Shown here in pieces: positions 28,064-36,641 of a DNA stretch of 64,000 nucleotides. The DNA is from Sinobacterium caligoides. Lineage in GTDB: Bacteria > Pseudomonadota > Gammaproteobacteria > Pseudomonadales > Sinobacteriaceae. The stretch lies in assembly GCF_003752585.1 (NCBI RefSeq), contig NZ_RKHR01000008.1, positions 62,001 to 126,000 of the forward strand, in the 5' to 3' direction. The notes beneath the pieces were generated by a model, which had not been told where the DNA came from, made no database searches, and saw only the letters and a program-made list of their open reading frames with translations. The translations under genes and the position numbers were made by a program. Position 1 is the first letter of the stretch, and each line of letters opens with the position of its first letter.

Positions 28064-29749
28064 TTAATCCTCGACGCCTTCAATCAACGCCGTCTGTTGC
28101 ACCAGACGAATAAACTCGGCACGATAGCCGGCGATATCATCGCCGCGCCCCTGCTGCGCCAGCTGCTCAATCGCCGCATAAGCGAAATCACCGAGGTATT
28201 TATCGCAGCATAGCCGTTCTGCATAGGCAGCCACAGCTGCCGCAAAATTGAAATCAACACTGCCTACAGTTTCCGTCTGCACTCGCAGCGGGAAGCTAAC
28301 AAGGCGACTCTGGCTCTGCCCCGGTAACTTATAACGCAGCTTCATCAAACCGTACTCTGTCGCAGATGCCTGCGACGACTCGGCCTCACCTTTTGCATAG
28401 TGCAGCGCTGGCAACCAAGGCTGCTTTGCCCCCGTCAGCGTCAATTCATAAATTGCCGTCACGGTATGACCCGCACCGATCTCTCCGGCATCGACTTTGT
28501 CGTTATTAAAGTCCTCATTGGCCAGCATACGATTCTGGTAGCCAATTAAACGGTACTCAGTCACTTGCTGTGGATTAAACTCCAGCTGAATTTTGACATC
28601 GCTTGCGACTGTCTGCAGCGTCGCCCCCAGTTGCTCGACCAAGACCTTGCGCGCCTCTAACAGGGTGTCGATGTAAGCCGCATTGCCATTACCCCAATTA
28701 GATATCTGCTCCATCATCTGATCGTTATAATTACCGCGACCGAAGCCCAGCACGGTCAGCTCCACCCCCTGCTTAGCCTGTCGCTGCACCAGTTCACGCA
28801 ACTCATCGGTACCACTGACACCGACGTTGAAATCACCATCGGTAGCGAGGATCACCCGGTTATTGCCGCCTTCGATAAACGCCTGTTGCGCCAGGCGATA
28901 AGCCTGTCTCAAGCCCTCACCACCGTTGGTCGAGCCACCGGCACTGAGCTGCTCGAGGGCCCCGACAATCGTCGCCCGCTCATTCGCCCTCGTCGGTTCC
29001 AGCACCACCCCCGCGGCACCGGCATAGACGACAATCGCTACCCGGTCCTGGTCATCGAGCTGGGTCAACAACATCTTCAGCGAGCGGCGCACCAACGGCA
29101 GCCGATCGGGGCTGTTCATAGACCCAGAAACGTCCAATAAAAACACTAAGTTACTCGGCTTATGCACAAGCTCTACAGCACTGCTATCAAGCGCCAACAT
29201 CAGCAGCTGACGATCACTATTCCAGGGACTCTTCGCCACTTCGTAGGACAGCTTAAACGGGCTAGCTGCCGACGCCTTAGCAGACTGACTAAAGCCATAA
29301 GTGAAGTAGTTAATAAACTCCTCTGCGCGCACAGCCCCCTTTGGCGGTAAGCGGCCATTGACGACGAAACGTCTCACATTGGCATAGCTGGCCGTATCGA
29401 CATCGATACTAAACGTGGTCAATGGCGCCTCTGCGACGCTGTGCACTCGACTACTCTCGGCCTTAGCGTAGCGATCGCCCGCCAATTCGGGCGACTGATA
29501 CTGTACTGGCATGACACCGATCCTCGGCTTCGCCTTGAACATTGGCGCCGCCCCTATCGACTCTCTCGCCTCATCGGCCTGAGCGCTAAGTTTCGCAGGC
29601 AGCGGCCGCGCGCTGTAGTCAACGGCATTGTTACGCTCGTCGGCAGCCTGTTCACTGCCACAGCCGCCAAGTAGGCTGGTCGCCGCCGCCAGGCACAGAA
29701 CCGAGACCAGTGTTGATAAGGGGGGTAAAGCCGGGCCTATTTTCATCAT
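28064..29749 (-). CDS. von Willebrand factor type A lipoprotein, YfbK-like
   Basis: A 561-residue lipoprotein. The signal peptide ends in the lipobox LGGC at about residues 27-30. A vWA-associated N-terminal region (TTFSIDVDTASYANVRRFV near residue 111) precedes the vWA domain with an intact metal-ion site, LLDVSGSMNS near residue 205, and a conserved TDGDFNVGVSG further on. The C-terminal part (SVDFNFAAAVAAYAERL) is the DUF3520 region seen in E. coli YfbK. These proteins are thought to act in envelope protein assembly or stress, often beside ECF sigma factor genes; none is next to it here. Two consecutive ATG codons begin the gene, with AAGGAT upstream. Confidence 0.9.
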   Translation of the reverse strand: MMKIGPALPPLSTLVSVLCLAAATSLLGGCGSEQAADERNNAVDYSARPLPAKLSAQADEARESIGAAPMFKAKPRIGVMPVQYQSPELAGDRYAKAESSRVHSVAEAPLTTFSIDVDTASYANVRRFVVNGRLPPKGAVRAEEFINYFTYGFSQSAKASAASPFKLSYEVAKSPWNSDRQLLMLALDSSAVELVHKPSNLVFLLDVSGSMNSPDRLPLVRRSLKMLLTQLDDQDRVAIVVYAGAAGVVLEPTRANERATIVGALEQLSAGGSTNGGEGLRQAYRLAQQAFIEGGNNRVILATDGDFNVGVSGTDELRELVQRQAKQGVELTVLGFGRGNYNDQMMEQISNWGNGNAAYIDTLLEARKVLVEQLGATLQTVASDVKIQLEFNPQQVTEYRLIGYQNRMLANEDFNNDKVDAGEIGAGHTVTAIYELTLTGAKQPWLPALHYAKGEAESSQASATEYGLMKLRYKLPGQSQSRLVSFPLRVQTETVGSVDFNFAAAVAAYAERLCCDKYLGDFAYAAIEQLAQQGRGDDIAGYRAEFIRLVQQTALIEGVED

Positions 29750-29783
29750 CGTATCCTTCTCGTGGTAGTTTGCTGTGATAACG

Positions 29784-29840
29784 ACAACAATACATTGCCG
29801 CCTTTAGGGGCATCAGGTAAGATCCGCGACAGATTGGTCT
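29784..29840 (+). repeat. 57-base element, copy A
   Basis: Shares its first 18 bases (ACAACAATACATTGCCGC), an internal GGTAA and the last 10 bases (AGATTGGTCT) with copy B at 31775-31831. The two copies have exactly the same length and spacing but a diverged middle, the pattern of a conserved regulatory element rather than of recent duplication. It lies 35 bases upstream of the vWA gene, in the opposite orientation. Confidence 0.75.
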
Positions 29841-30218
29841 TCCGCTTTACGTAAAATAATGCTAACCGCCGAGCCTTTGACCCTGCCGCGCTGCTGTAGC
29901 AGCGCCCGTAAACGCTCAACAAACGTGACGTTGCTAGCCATTAATCGTGAGTGTTTTGGCGCGATCAAACAGAGAAATGCGCTTTTTAAAAAAGCATTAT
30001 TATGCCGCCATCACTAGGCTAGACGGACACGCGGCAAAGATTTTACGCATTGCTAGCACGTCCCGACAAAAAATCAACGTTTGCTGACTTATTTATCCTC
30101 GGCATTGATGCATGCCGTCATGGTCGAGCTAGCTTCGATGCTATAATCTGGCCACTTTTTTGATCAACTCGATTGAGCCAGCACACTCAAGCTCGAGCAC
30201 CCCCCGGTATCTTTAACG
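29841..30218 (+). other. Intergenic region before the ClC gene
   Basis: About 380 bases. A 52-codon open frame starts with ATG at 29859, 18 bases after repeat copy A, and ends at 30017; it encodes a basic peptide but has no ribosome binding site, so I do not call it a gene. The inverted repeat GCTTTTT/AAAAAAGC near 29983-29997 follows inside that frame. The ClC promoter is at the right end. Confidence 0.35.
30139..30147 (+). promoter_or_regulatory. Extended -10 promoter of the ClC gene
   Basis: TGCTATAAT is a perfect extended -10 element 72 bases before the ClC start. No good -35 is present, which is usual for extended -10 promoters. Confidence 0.55.
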
Positions 30219-31652
30219 ATGACTAACGATGATCAGACCACCAACGACAACTCGACCAGCCGCGAACAGCCTACGGGCTCGATAAGACGCTTCCGCTCCA
30301 TCCACAAAAGCCCGGTGATGGTTATCTTCCTGGCGGCCTGCGTGGGTATTATTGCCGGCCTACTCTGCACCCTACTCGATATCGGCATCCATCATGTCGC
30401 CCTCGTGAGACAGGAGTGGGTCGCCACAGCTGGCGGCACCAATATTGTTACTGTCATCCTTGTTTGCCTCTCTAGCGCCATACTCGCCTGCGCAGGCTTC
30501 TATTGTGTCCACCGCTTCGCTCCCGAAGCCTCCGGTTCCGGTATCCCCGAGATCGAAGGGGCCCTCGACGGCGTACGCAAACTACGCTGGTGGCGAGTCA
30601 TTCCCGTTAAATTCTTTGGCGGTATCGGCACCATCGGCGCAGGCATGGTATTAGGACGCGAAGGACCATCAGTACAGATTGGCGGCAGCGTCGGGCGCAT
30701 GCTCTGCGATATCTTCCGCATAGAAAACGACGAGAGTGTACACACCCTCGTCGCCTCCGGTGCCGCCGCTGGCTTGGCAGCTGCCTTCAACGCCCCCCTG
30801 GCCGGCGTAATGTTTGTCGTCGAAGAGATGCGGCCGCAGTTCCGTTATAACCTCGTCTCGGTGCGCTCGGTCATCATTGCCGCCATCATGGCAACAATTA
30901 CCTATCGAGTCCTGCGCGGCCAAGATGCGATGATCACCCTGCCGGTCTACCATGCCGCACCGATCTCTTCGTTAGTCTTATTCCTCATCCTCGGCCTTAT
31001 TTTTGGCCTCTTCGGCGTCGTCTTCAACCGCCTCGTCGTCCTTTCCATGGACGCCTTTCTCGCCTTCCACAACAACAAACTAAAGCGCTTTCTACTGATC
31101 GGCGCTAGCCTCGGTGGCTTCTTTGGTTTGATGCTGATGCTCTTCCCCGAGCTCAGTGGCGAGGGCGTCAGTCTCATTCCCCAGACCGTCAGCGGCGGCT
31201 TTAGCCTGTCGATGTTATTATTTCTCTTTGTCGCCCGCCTGGCCGTCACCTTGCTCTGCTTTGGCTCCGGCGCCACCGGCGGTGTATTTGCACCGATGCT
31301 AGCCTTGGGCACGTTATTAGGCACCTGTTTTGGCGTCATCTGCACCCACCTGTTCCCTGGCTTAGAGCTAAACCCCGGCATGTTTGCCATCGCCGGCATG
31401 GGCGCTCTGTTCGCAGCGACGGTGAGAGCTCCCATCACCGGCATCCTGCTGGTGATCGAGCTAACCCATAACTACGACCTTATTTTGCCGTTGCTGATCA
31501 CCACCCTCGGTGCCACCATGATGGCGCAGGCACTCGGCGGCAAGCCGATCTACAGCCAACTACTACGCCGCACCATGGCACAGCAGCAGCAAGAGCAGAA
31601 AGAACAGCAAGAACAGCAGCAACAACAACAACAACAACAACAACAACAGTAG
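30219..31652 (+). CDS. clcA: ClC-family chloride/proton antiporter
   Basis: A 477-residue inner-membrane antiporter exchanging chloride and protons. The selectivity motifs GSGIPE (106-111) and GREGP (146-150, with gating Glu148) and the proton glutamate Glu203 in VVEEMRPQFRY fall at the same positions as in E. coli ClcA. GSGATGGVFAP and the late Tyr of KPIYSQLL complete the ion path. No CBS domain is present. The C-terminus is odd: after MAQQQQEQKEQQE it ends in 12 consecutive Gln encoded mostly by CAA triplets directly before the stop. That tail is cytoplasmic and probably variable in length. The transport core appears intact. Confidence 0.93.
   Translation: MTNDDQTTNDNSTSREQPTGSIRRFRSIHKSPVMVIFLAACVGIIAGLLCTLLDIGIHHVALVRQEWVATAGGTNIVTVILVCLSSAILACAGFYCVHRFAPEASGSGIPEIEGALDGVRKLRWWRVIPVKFFGGIGTIGAGMVLGREGPSVQIGGSVGRMLCDIFRIENDESVHTLVASGAAAGLAAAFNAPLAGVMFVVEEMRPQFRYNLVSVRSVIIAAIMATITYRVLRGQDAMITLPVYHAAPISSLVLFLILGLIFGLFGVVFNRLVVLSMDAFLAFHNNKLKRFLLIGASLGGFFGLMLMLFPELSGEGVSLIPQTVSGGFSLSMLLFLFVARLAVTLLCFGSGATGGVFAPMLALGTLLGTCFGVICTHLFPGLELNPGMFAIAGMGALFAATVRAPITGILLVIELTHNYDLILPLLITTLGATMMAQALGGKPIYSQLLRRTMAQQQQEQKEQQEQQQQQQQQQQQQ
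31614..31649 (+). repeat. CAA/CAG trinucleotide microsatellite at the end of the ClC gene
   Basis: Twelve in-frame glutamine codons, nine of them an uninterrupted CAA run, end the reading frame. Length change by slippage would alter the tail in steps of one Gln without shifting the frame. Confidence 0.9.
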
Positions 31653-31774
31653 AGCACAGGCATTATCCCTGCAGTACAGCTGTGCAGTGCAGTGACTCAA
31701 GCTAACCATGCCGTAATACGCATATAGCGCTGTTCGCTGTACATCGCCGCTGGCTGTAGGTGGTCGTAAGGACA

Positions 31775-31831
31775 ACAACAATACATTGCCGCGCTGCCAA
31801 CAATTCGGTAATCTCGACCCTAGATTGGTCT
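31775..31831 (+). repeat. 57-base element, copy B (possible promoter)
   Basis: Second copy of the element at 29784-29840. Its end (GGTCT at 31827-31831) lies 25 bases before the ATG at 31856, a distance expected for a promoter -10 region. GGTAA and GGTCT are 20 bases apart start to start in both copies, which resembles the layout of ECF sigma promoters. That reading is inference. Confidence 0.6.
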
Positions 31832-31855
31832 CCCTAATTAAGCTCTGGTCATGCC

Positions 31856-32719
31856 ATGCCCTCTCTCTTTAACAAGGTCAATCGCCTCAAGGCCATCCCC
31901 TGGACATGGGACAAGTTCCTCTGCGAGCTCGATCTAATCTATCCTGCTGGTATTGACGAAAAAACGCTAAAGGCCCACTACAAACAGCCGCACAGAGCCA
32001 GCACTCAAACGATTATAGAGGCTATCGAGACGCTGCATCGGCGGTACTTTCCCAGCCCTTTTAGCCCCCACAGTGAAGCCCTATTGCGTCTGTATAACAG
32101 CCTTGCCGTTGACGAGGAGAACGGCGACACCGAGGCTATGCGTATCGTGCTCAAGCGACTGATCGAGCAACGCGACTGGCAGCAGCCCCTCGACCGCATT
32201 CGTCTGCACTGGATCCTGGCCAACAGCTACTTCGATCTGATCCCCTGCCATCGTGATAGACGCCGCCATCAAGCCCTTGAGTACTGCCAACAGCAAGCTA
32301 TCAGCCACTACCAACAGGCAATCACTATCGCTCGACAACATCCCGATACCCTGCAGCAGCTGGGGCCGACAAACCTGTTCAAGCTGCAGCAAAACGTCCT
32401 CGCCTGCTACCTCAACGCGCTAGAAAAAACACAGCGCAGCGATGGCCGGCAGCTGGCCAGCTATCTAGAGCAAAGCGACTTCTTCGCCAGCAGCCGGCAG
32501 CTGCTGCGGCAAGAGCCCTTCCAGTGGAATGTCAGTCGCAACGCCCTGCGCTTTGCCTCGATGCTGAAAGATGCAAAACAGTGTGAATTTTTTTATCATC
32601 ACCTCACCGAGCACTGTGCTTTTTTCCTCGATCCACACTACCGCCCACTCAACACCCAATCCCTTGCCGAAAGCCCGGCCTTCGCCTGGGCACTGCAACA
32701 ACAGTCACAGAAAAAGTAA
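31856..32719 (+). CDS. Protein of unknown function, 287 residues
   Basis: A soluble, mostly helical protein without signal peptide. It contains several pairs of helices (TEAMRIVLKRLIEQRDWQQPLDRIRL, then HQALEYCQQQAISHYQQAITIARQ) that look like degenerate tetratricopeptide or ARM-type repeats, and many His, Gln and Trp residues. I do not recognise the family. The 57-base element copy B lies directly upstream. A small lipoprotein gene starts 11 bases after its stop, so the two probably form an operon. A second ATG at 31851 is out of frame. Confidence 0.65.
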   Translation: MPSLFNKVNRLKAIPWTWDKFLCELDLIYPAGIDEKTLKAHYKQPHRASTQTIIEAIETLHRRYFPSPFSPHSEALLRLYNSLAVDEENGDTEAMRIVLKRLIEQRDWQQPLDRIRLHWILANSYFDLIPCHRDRRRHQALEYCQQQAISHYQQAITIARQHPDTLQQLGPTNLFKLQQNVLACYLNALEKTQRSDGRQLASYLEQSDFFASSRQLLRQEPFQWNVSRNALRFASMLKDAKQCEFFYHHLTEHCAFFLDPHYRPLNTQSLAESPAFAWALQQQSQKK

Positions 32720-32730
32720 CGGACACCTAG

Positions 32731-32973
32731 ATGAAAAAAATTATCACTCTCCTATTCACACTGATCGTCGCCAGCAGCCTCATTAGCTGCGCCAAAAAGG
32801 ACACTCAGCCTCCCGTTCCGACAGCCAAGCCAGCGGCGCAAGATTCATCCGTCGAGGCGCACAAGAATAAGCCAAAAGCATTATCAAAAGAGAGGCAGGA
32901 AGAGTATTCGCAGCCCGACGAAACCATCAACGAAGCCGCACCAAACGAAGACGATATGGAACGACTGGATTAA
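32731..32973 (+). CDS. Small lipoprotein, 80 residues
   Basis: The signal MKKIITLLFTLIVASSLISC ends in the lipobox LISC with lipidation expected at Cys20. The mature chain is short, hydrophilic and disordered: Pro/Ala-rich, then Lys-rich, then strongly acidic (NEDDMERLD). It resembles many small lipoproteins of unknown role. It is coupled by an 11-base gap to the unknown helical protein upstream. Confidence 0.75.
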   Translation: MKKIITLLFTLIVASSLISCAKKDTQPPVPTAKPAAQDSSVEAHKNKPKALSKERQEEYSQPDETINEAAPNEDDMERLD

Positions 32974-33144
32974 ATTAACGCCTCGTGTATTGAGGTGATA
33001 AGGTGAAGTTTATCCCTCAACCATTTCGCTTTTAAACAACCCCGCATGGCCGCCCCAGCCCTTCCCTCATAGACTGACAAATTCGTTGACAGCAACGTAG
33101 ACGGAATAATCACCACGACCGTATCGTCGACAGGGGCACAGATA

Positions 33145-33942
33145 ATGAAATCAAAAAAAATCAACATCGATATCGATGCGATAGAAAAAAACTGGTGCGA
33201 AGACGACTTCTACCGCATCTTTTACAATATTCTCAACGCCGGCATTCCTCCCTTCGAGCGCTATGTCATCAAGACCATGCGCGAGGTCCGTGACGACCCC
33301 CGACTCGATGATGAACCTCGTATCCGCGAGCTCGTCGATATCTTTGTACGCCAAGAAATCGAACACACAAAGATGCACATTCCGGTCAACAGAAAGATCG
33401 GTCTCGATAAAATAAAAGCGGGGAAATTCACCGAAAAGATCACCCGCTTTATTCAGCGTCGCACGCCGCTCTATGTCTCGGTGGCCTCCTGCGCCTTCAT
33501 TGAATTTGTCGGTTTTGGCTTCTTCAAAAGTCATATCGACAAAGATGTACTGTACAGCAGCGGCATGCACGAGGAGATGGCCAAACTGTGGAAGTGGCAT
33601 ACCGCAGAGGAGCTCGAACACTCCTTCGTCAAACTCAAGGTCATCAACCACATCAACAACGCCTACTGGTTAAAACTGTGGGGCATGATCGAGGGCGTTA
33701 TTGTCGCCCACCTCTTCGTCACCGTACTTATTCCGGAGATCGTCTGGCAGGACGCAAAGGCACAGAACAAGCGTTTCTTGCCTCACCTGTGGATGTTCTT
33801 TAAGGGGCTCGCCAAGACCGAATGGGGGGTCAATCGCCATTCCGTCGGCCAGTATTTCCGCAAGGACTTCGACCCGGAAATTAAACAGCCCTGGGTCGCC
33901 GAAGTGGTCGAGAAATGGGTGGCCGAGAGTGGTGCCCGCTAA
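33145..33942 (+). CDS. Predicted metal-dependent hydrolase, PF10118 family
   Basis: A 265-residue helical protein. Conserved acidic and histidine residues typical of a di-metal four-helix bundle are visible in RQEIEHTKMH near residue 70, GMHEEMAKLWKWHTAEELEHSFV near residue 140, and a C-terminal WMFFKGLAKTEWGV. Two hydrophobic helices (around 108-125 and 175-195) suggest membrane association. The family is annotated as metal-dependent hydrolases but its substrate is unknown. It is convergent with umuC, with seven bases between the stops. Confidence 0.82.
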   Translation: MKSKKINIDIDAIEKNWCEDDFYRIFYNILNAGIPPFERYVIKTMREVRDDPRLDDEPRIRELVDIFVRQEIEHTKMHIPVNRKIGLDKIKAGKFTEKITRFIQRRTPLYVSVASCAFIEFVGFGFFKSHIDKDVLYSSGMHEEMAKLWKWHTAEELEHSFVKLKVINHINNAYWLKLWGMIEGVIVAHLFVTVLIPEIVWQDAKAQNKRFLPHLWMFFKGLAKTEWGVNRHSVGQYFRKDFDPEIKQPWVAEVVEKWVAESGAR

Positions 33943-33949
33943 AGCGCCA

Positions 33950-35218
33950 CTAACGCACCACAGGCAGGTCGCTCCAGCGCGTCGTATAAGCAGGCGACAG
34001 ATGTGCCTGGCGCATCCGCCAGCTGGGGTCACAGCCCTGGCCGGCAAAAAATACCCGCGACTTACCGCTGGCGTTAATACGATCGATCGTCGTCATCAAC
34101 GCTTGGCTCTGCGGCTCGCTGCCACTGACAAACAAGTCCTGCTGCTGGCCCCGCTGTGGATAAAGGTCTGTCAGCATCACCCCCGCCTTACTGTAGTCAT
34201 AGCCCTGCCGCCACAGCCGCTGCAACAACATCACCGTCAGCGCCATCAAATCACGGGTATCACTGCTCGGCACCGATAACGAGGCGCTGGCGCTGTTCGC
34301 ATAGCCTCGCCCCACACCACCAAAGCTGCTGGTGCGCATAAACACCGTCACCATCTTGGCGCTCAACGCCTCGCCACGCAGCCGCTCCGCCGCCCTCGCC
34401 AGATAGTGACATAGCGCCGTCTTCATCGCTGCCTGGGTGCTGATTTTGCGGGCAAAAGAGCGTGAACAGATAATCTGCTGACGCGGGCTCGGCAGGTCTT
34501 CTAGGGGCTGACAGGACTCACCGTTGAGTTCACAGACGGTGCGCGCCAGCTGTACCGAATAGCGCTGGCGGATATCCGTTACATCGGCCTCGGCCAGCTG
34601 CAGTGCCGTCTCAATACCCTCCACCAATAGTCGCTCACGCAGTCGTCGCCCCACCCCCCAGACCTCGCCCACCGGCATCAACGCCAGCAGACGACGGCGC
34701 CGCCGAGGATCACTGAGGTCAACCACACCGCCAGTAGCTGGGTACTGCTTAGCGGCCTGATTGGCCAGCTTTGCCAACGTCTTGCTCGGCGCGATGCCCA
34801 CGCAAACCGTCAGCCCGATACAGCGCTGTACCGTCTGCCGCAATTCTCGGCCAAAATCCTCCAACGCCCTCACCGCCGCCACCCCCGTCAGGTCGACAAA
34901 GGCCTCATCGATCGAGTAGACATCAACCGCTGGCGCCAGCTGCTCCAGCGTCTGCATCACCCGCGCCGACAGATCGGCATAGAGCGCATAATTCGAGGAG
35001 AAGGTGACAATGCGGTGACGGCGAATTTGCTCGCGCAGCTGAAACACCGGTACCGCCATGCCGATGCCCAACGCCTTTGCCTCCTTGGAGCGTGACACCA
35101 CACAGCCGTCATTATTCGATAACACTAGCACCGGCGCATGCCGTAAATCCGGCCGGAATAGCTGCTCACAGGCGACGTAAAAGTTATTGCAGTCGACCAG
35201 CGCAAAGACTCGACTCAC
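33950..35218 (-). CDS. umuC: DNA polymerase V catalytic subunit UmuC
   Basis: A 422-residue Y-family translesion DNA polymerase. The N-terminal catalytic motifs are FALVDCNNFYVACEQLF with Asp and the YSIDEAFVDLTG pair of metal ligands near residue 100. The C-terminal domain (DLYPQRGQQQDLF, then DRINASGKSRVFFAGQG) is that of UmuC rather than DinB. The start is a GTG at 35218 overlapping the umuD stop by four bases (GTGA). It is controlled with umuD by the LexA box upstream. Confidence 0.97.
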   Translation of the reverse strand: MSRVFALVDCNNFYVACEQLFRPDLRHAPVLVLSNNDGCVVSRSKEAKALGIGMAVPVFQLREQIRRHRIVTFSSNYALYADLSARVMQTLEQLAPAVDVYSIDEAFVDLTGVAAVRALEDFGRELRQTVQRCIGLTVCVGIAPSKTLAKLANQAAKQYPATGGVVDLSDPRRRRRLLALMPVGEVWGVGRRLRERLLVEGIETALQLAEADVTDIRQRYSVQLARTVCELNGESCQPLEDLPSPRQQIICSRSFARKISTQAAMKTALCHYLARAAERLRGEALSAKMVTVFMRTSSFGGVGRGYANSASASLSVPSSDTRDLMALTVMLLQRLWRQGYDYSKAGVMLTDLYPQRGQQQDLFVSGSEPQSQALMTTIDRINASGKSRVFFAGQGCDPSWRMRQAHLSPAYTTRWSDLPVVR

Positions 35219-35649
35219 CGCTCGACTCGCAGATTGCGTACGACGCTGCTGACCACGCCAAAGATATCCAACTCGACCCCCTCCGGCACTACAATCGCTG
35301 GGTAATCGGGGTTGCAGGCCAACAGCTGTGGCCGTGGCCTCAACGCCAGCTGCTTGACGGTCAGCTCACCGTCAAAGCCGGCAATCACAATATCACCGTG
35401 GCGCGCAGTCAGCGAGCGATCGACGACCAGCATATCGCCGCAGAAGATCCCCGCCCCGGTCATCGAGTCCCCCTGTACGCGCACAAAATAGGTCGCCGCC
35501 GGATGCGTCACACACAACTCATTGAGATCCAGCGTCTGCTCTACGTAGTCCTGTGCCGGCGACGGGAAGCCCGCCGACACCCGCTCGAGAAAGAACGGTA
35601 TGTCGCAGCGCCGCTGCGCACGATAGAGCCCACTGTATGCTACGACCAT
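35215..35649 (-). CDS. umuD: DNA polymerase V protease-regulatory subunit UmuD
   Basis: A 144-residue S24-family autoprotease that, after RecA-stimulated self-cleavage, joins UmuC to form DNA polymerase V. Catalytic Ser62 lies in GDSMTGAGI and Lys99 in ELTVKQL. The cleavage site reads SAGFPSPAQDYVEQ with Ala26-Gly27, as in LexA, where E. coli UmuD has Cys-Gly. The ATG at 35649 gives the normal length; the start at 35709 would run through the LexA box and is rejected. Confidence 0.96.
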   Translation of the reverse strand: MVVAYSGLYRAQRRCDIPFFLERVSAGFPSPAQDYVEQTLDLNELCVTHPAATYFVRVQGDSMTGAGIFCGDMLVVDRSLTARHGDIVIAGFDGELTVKQLALRPRPQLLACNPDYPAIVVPEGVELDIFGVVSSVVRNLRVER

Positions 35650-35670
35650 GATCACCCACCCACAAAAAAA

Positions 35671-35690
35671 TACTGTACAAAAAAACAGTA
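35671..35690 (-). promoter_or_regulatory. LexA (SOS) box of umuDC
   Basis: TACTGT-N8-ACAGTA with ends that match the E. coli consensus (CTG, 10 bases, CAG) exactly. It lies 22 bases upstream of the umuD start, so LexA bound here would block transcription of umuDC until DNA damage. Confidence 0.93.
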
Positions 35691-35750
35691 TATCAGCGTT
35701 TGTGTGCAATGTGCCAACCGTCCAATCATCCCTGCTATCATTTCCACACT

Positions 35751-35807
35751 CACTACGACACTCACCACGACACTCACACGACAGTCACACGACAGTCACA
35801 CGACAGT
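35751..35807 (+). repeat. Short tandem array of 11-12 base units
   Basis: Five units: two of 12 bases (CACTACGACACT and CACCACGACACT) followed by three identical 11-base units (CACACGACAGT). The array lies in the spacer between umuD and the sirtuin gene, about 115 bases before the latter. Function is unknown; it may simply be slippage-generated or may space regulatory sites. Confidence 0.85.
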
Positions 35808-35921
35808 CATTACTGTAATAACGACTCATCCCCTGCCTCGCTGTTATCCCGCAGCACTATCATCACCTCATCGGTTTGCTTACACTAGCGGCACTTTTAA
35901 TCTCGTCACAGGTGAACCATC

Positions 35922-36632
35922 GTGAGCCACGCTATTGTCATCCTCACCGGTGCCGGCATCTCCGCCGAATCCGGCCTACAAACCTTCCGCGCCGCCGACG
36001 GCCTGTGGGAGAATCATCGCATCGAGGACGTTGCGACGCCGGAGGGGTTTGCCAAGGACCCGTTAAAAGTACAGGCGTTCTACAACACACGCAGGCAGCA
36101 GCTGCTCTCCGACGAAGTGAGCGCCAACCCAGCGCACTATGCTCTGGCTAAGCTGGAGCGCGAATTCCCCGGCGAAGTCCTTATCGTCACGCAAAATATC
36201 GACGACCTACACGAGCGCGCCGGCAGCCAGAATGTGCTGCATATGCATGGCGAACTACTGCAGATGCGCTGTGTCGAGAGCGGCCAAGTCTTCCCTGTTC
36301 ACGACGACATCACCGCCGAACAGCGCTGCGCCTGCTGTCAGAAGGCGGGCACCCTGCGCCCCAATATTGTCTGGTTTGGTGAGATGCCGCTAGGCATGAG
36401 CAAGATCGAGCAGGCCATCCAGCGCTGCGACCACTTTGTTGCCATCGGCACCAGCGGCCACGTCTACCCCGCCGCCGGCTTCGTCGCCGAAGCCAACAGC
36501 AGCGGCGCCCACAGCCTAGAGATTAATCTCGAGCCCTCACTAGTGAACTCGGCATTCCAACAGACGCTGATCGGCAAGGCGAGCGTACGGGTACCTGAGT
36601 GGGTAGAACAGCAACTCAGTGGCCTCAAATAG
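35922..36632 (+). CDS. cobB: NAD-dependent protein deacylase, sirtuin CobB type
   Basis: A 236-residue class III sirtuin that removes acyl groups from lysine using NAD. The NAD site is TGAGISAESGLQTFR, QNIDDLHERAG follows near residue 91, and catalytic His109 lies in LHMHGEL. Tyr54 and Arg57 in AFYNTRR form the YxxR pair that marks desuccinylase/desmalonylase activity, as in SIRT5 and E. coli CobB. The zinc region has one Cys and CACC, the same reduced pattern that I recall in E. coli CobB. The start is a GTG at 35922. A glutaredoxin-like gene follows in 9 bases. Confidence 0.95.
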   Translation: MSHAIVILTGAGISAESGLQTFRAADGLWENHRIEDVATPEGFAKDPLKVQAFYNTRRQQLLSDEVSANPAHYALAKLEREFPGEVLIVTQNIDDLHERAGSQNVLHMHGELLQMRCVESGQVFPVHDDITAEQRCACCQKAGTLRPNIVWFGEMPLGMSKIEQAIQRCDHFVAIGTSGHVYPAAGFVAEANSSGAHSLEINLEPSLVNSAFQQTLIGKASVRVPEWVEQQLSGLK

Positions 36633-36641
36633 GAAACCAGC

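Noticed and set aside
29859-30017. A 52-codon basic peptide downstream of repeat copy A
   Set aside because: No ribosome binding site and no similarity; kept only as part of the promoter hypothesis.
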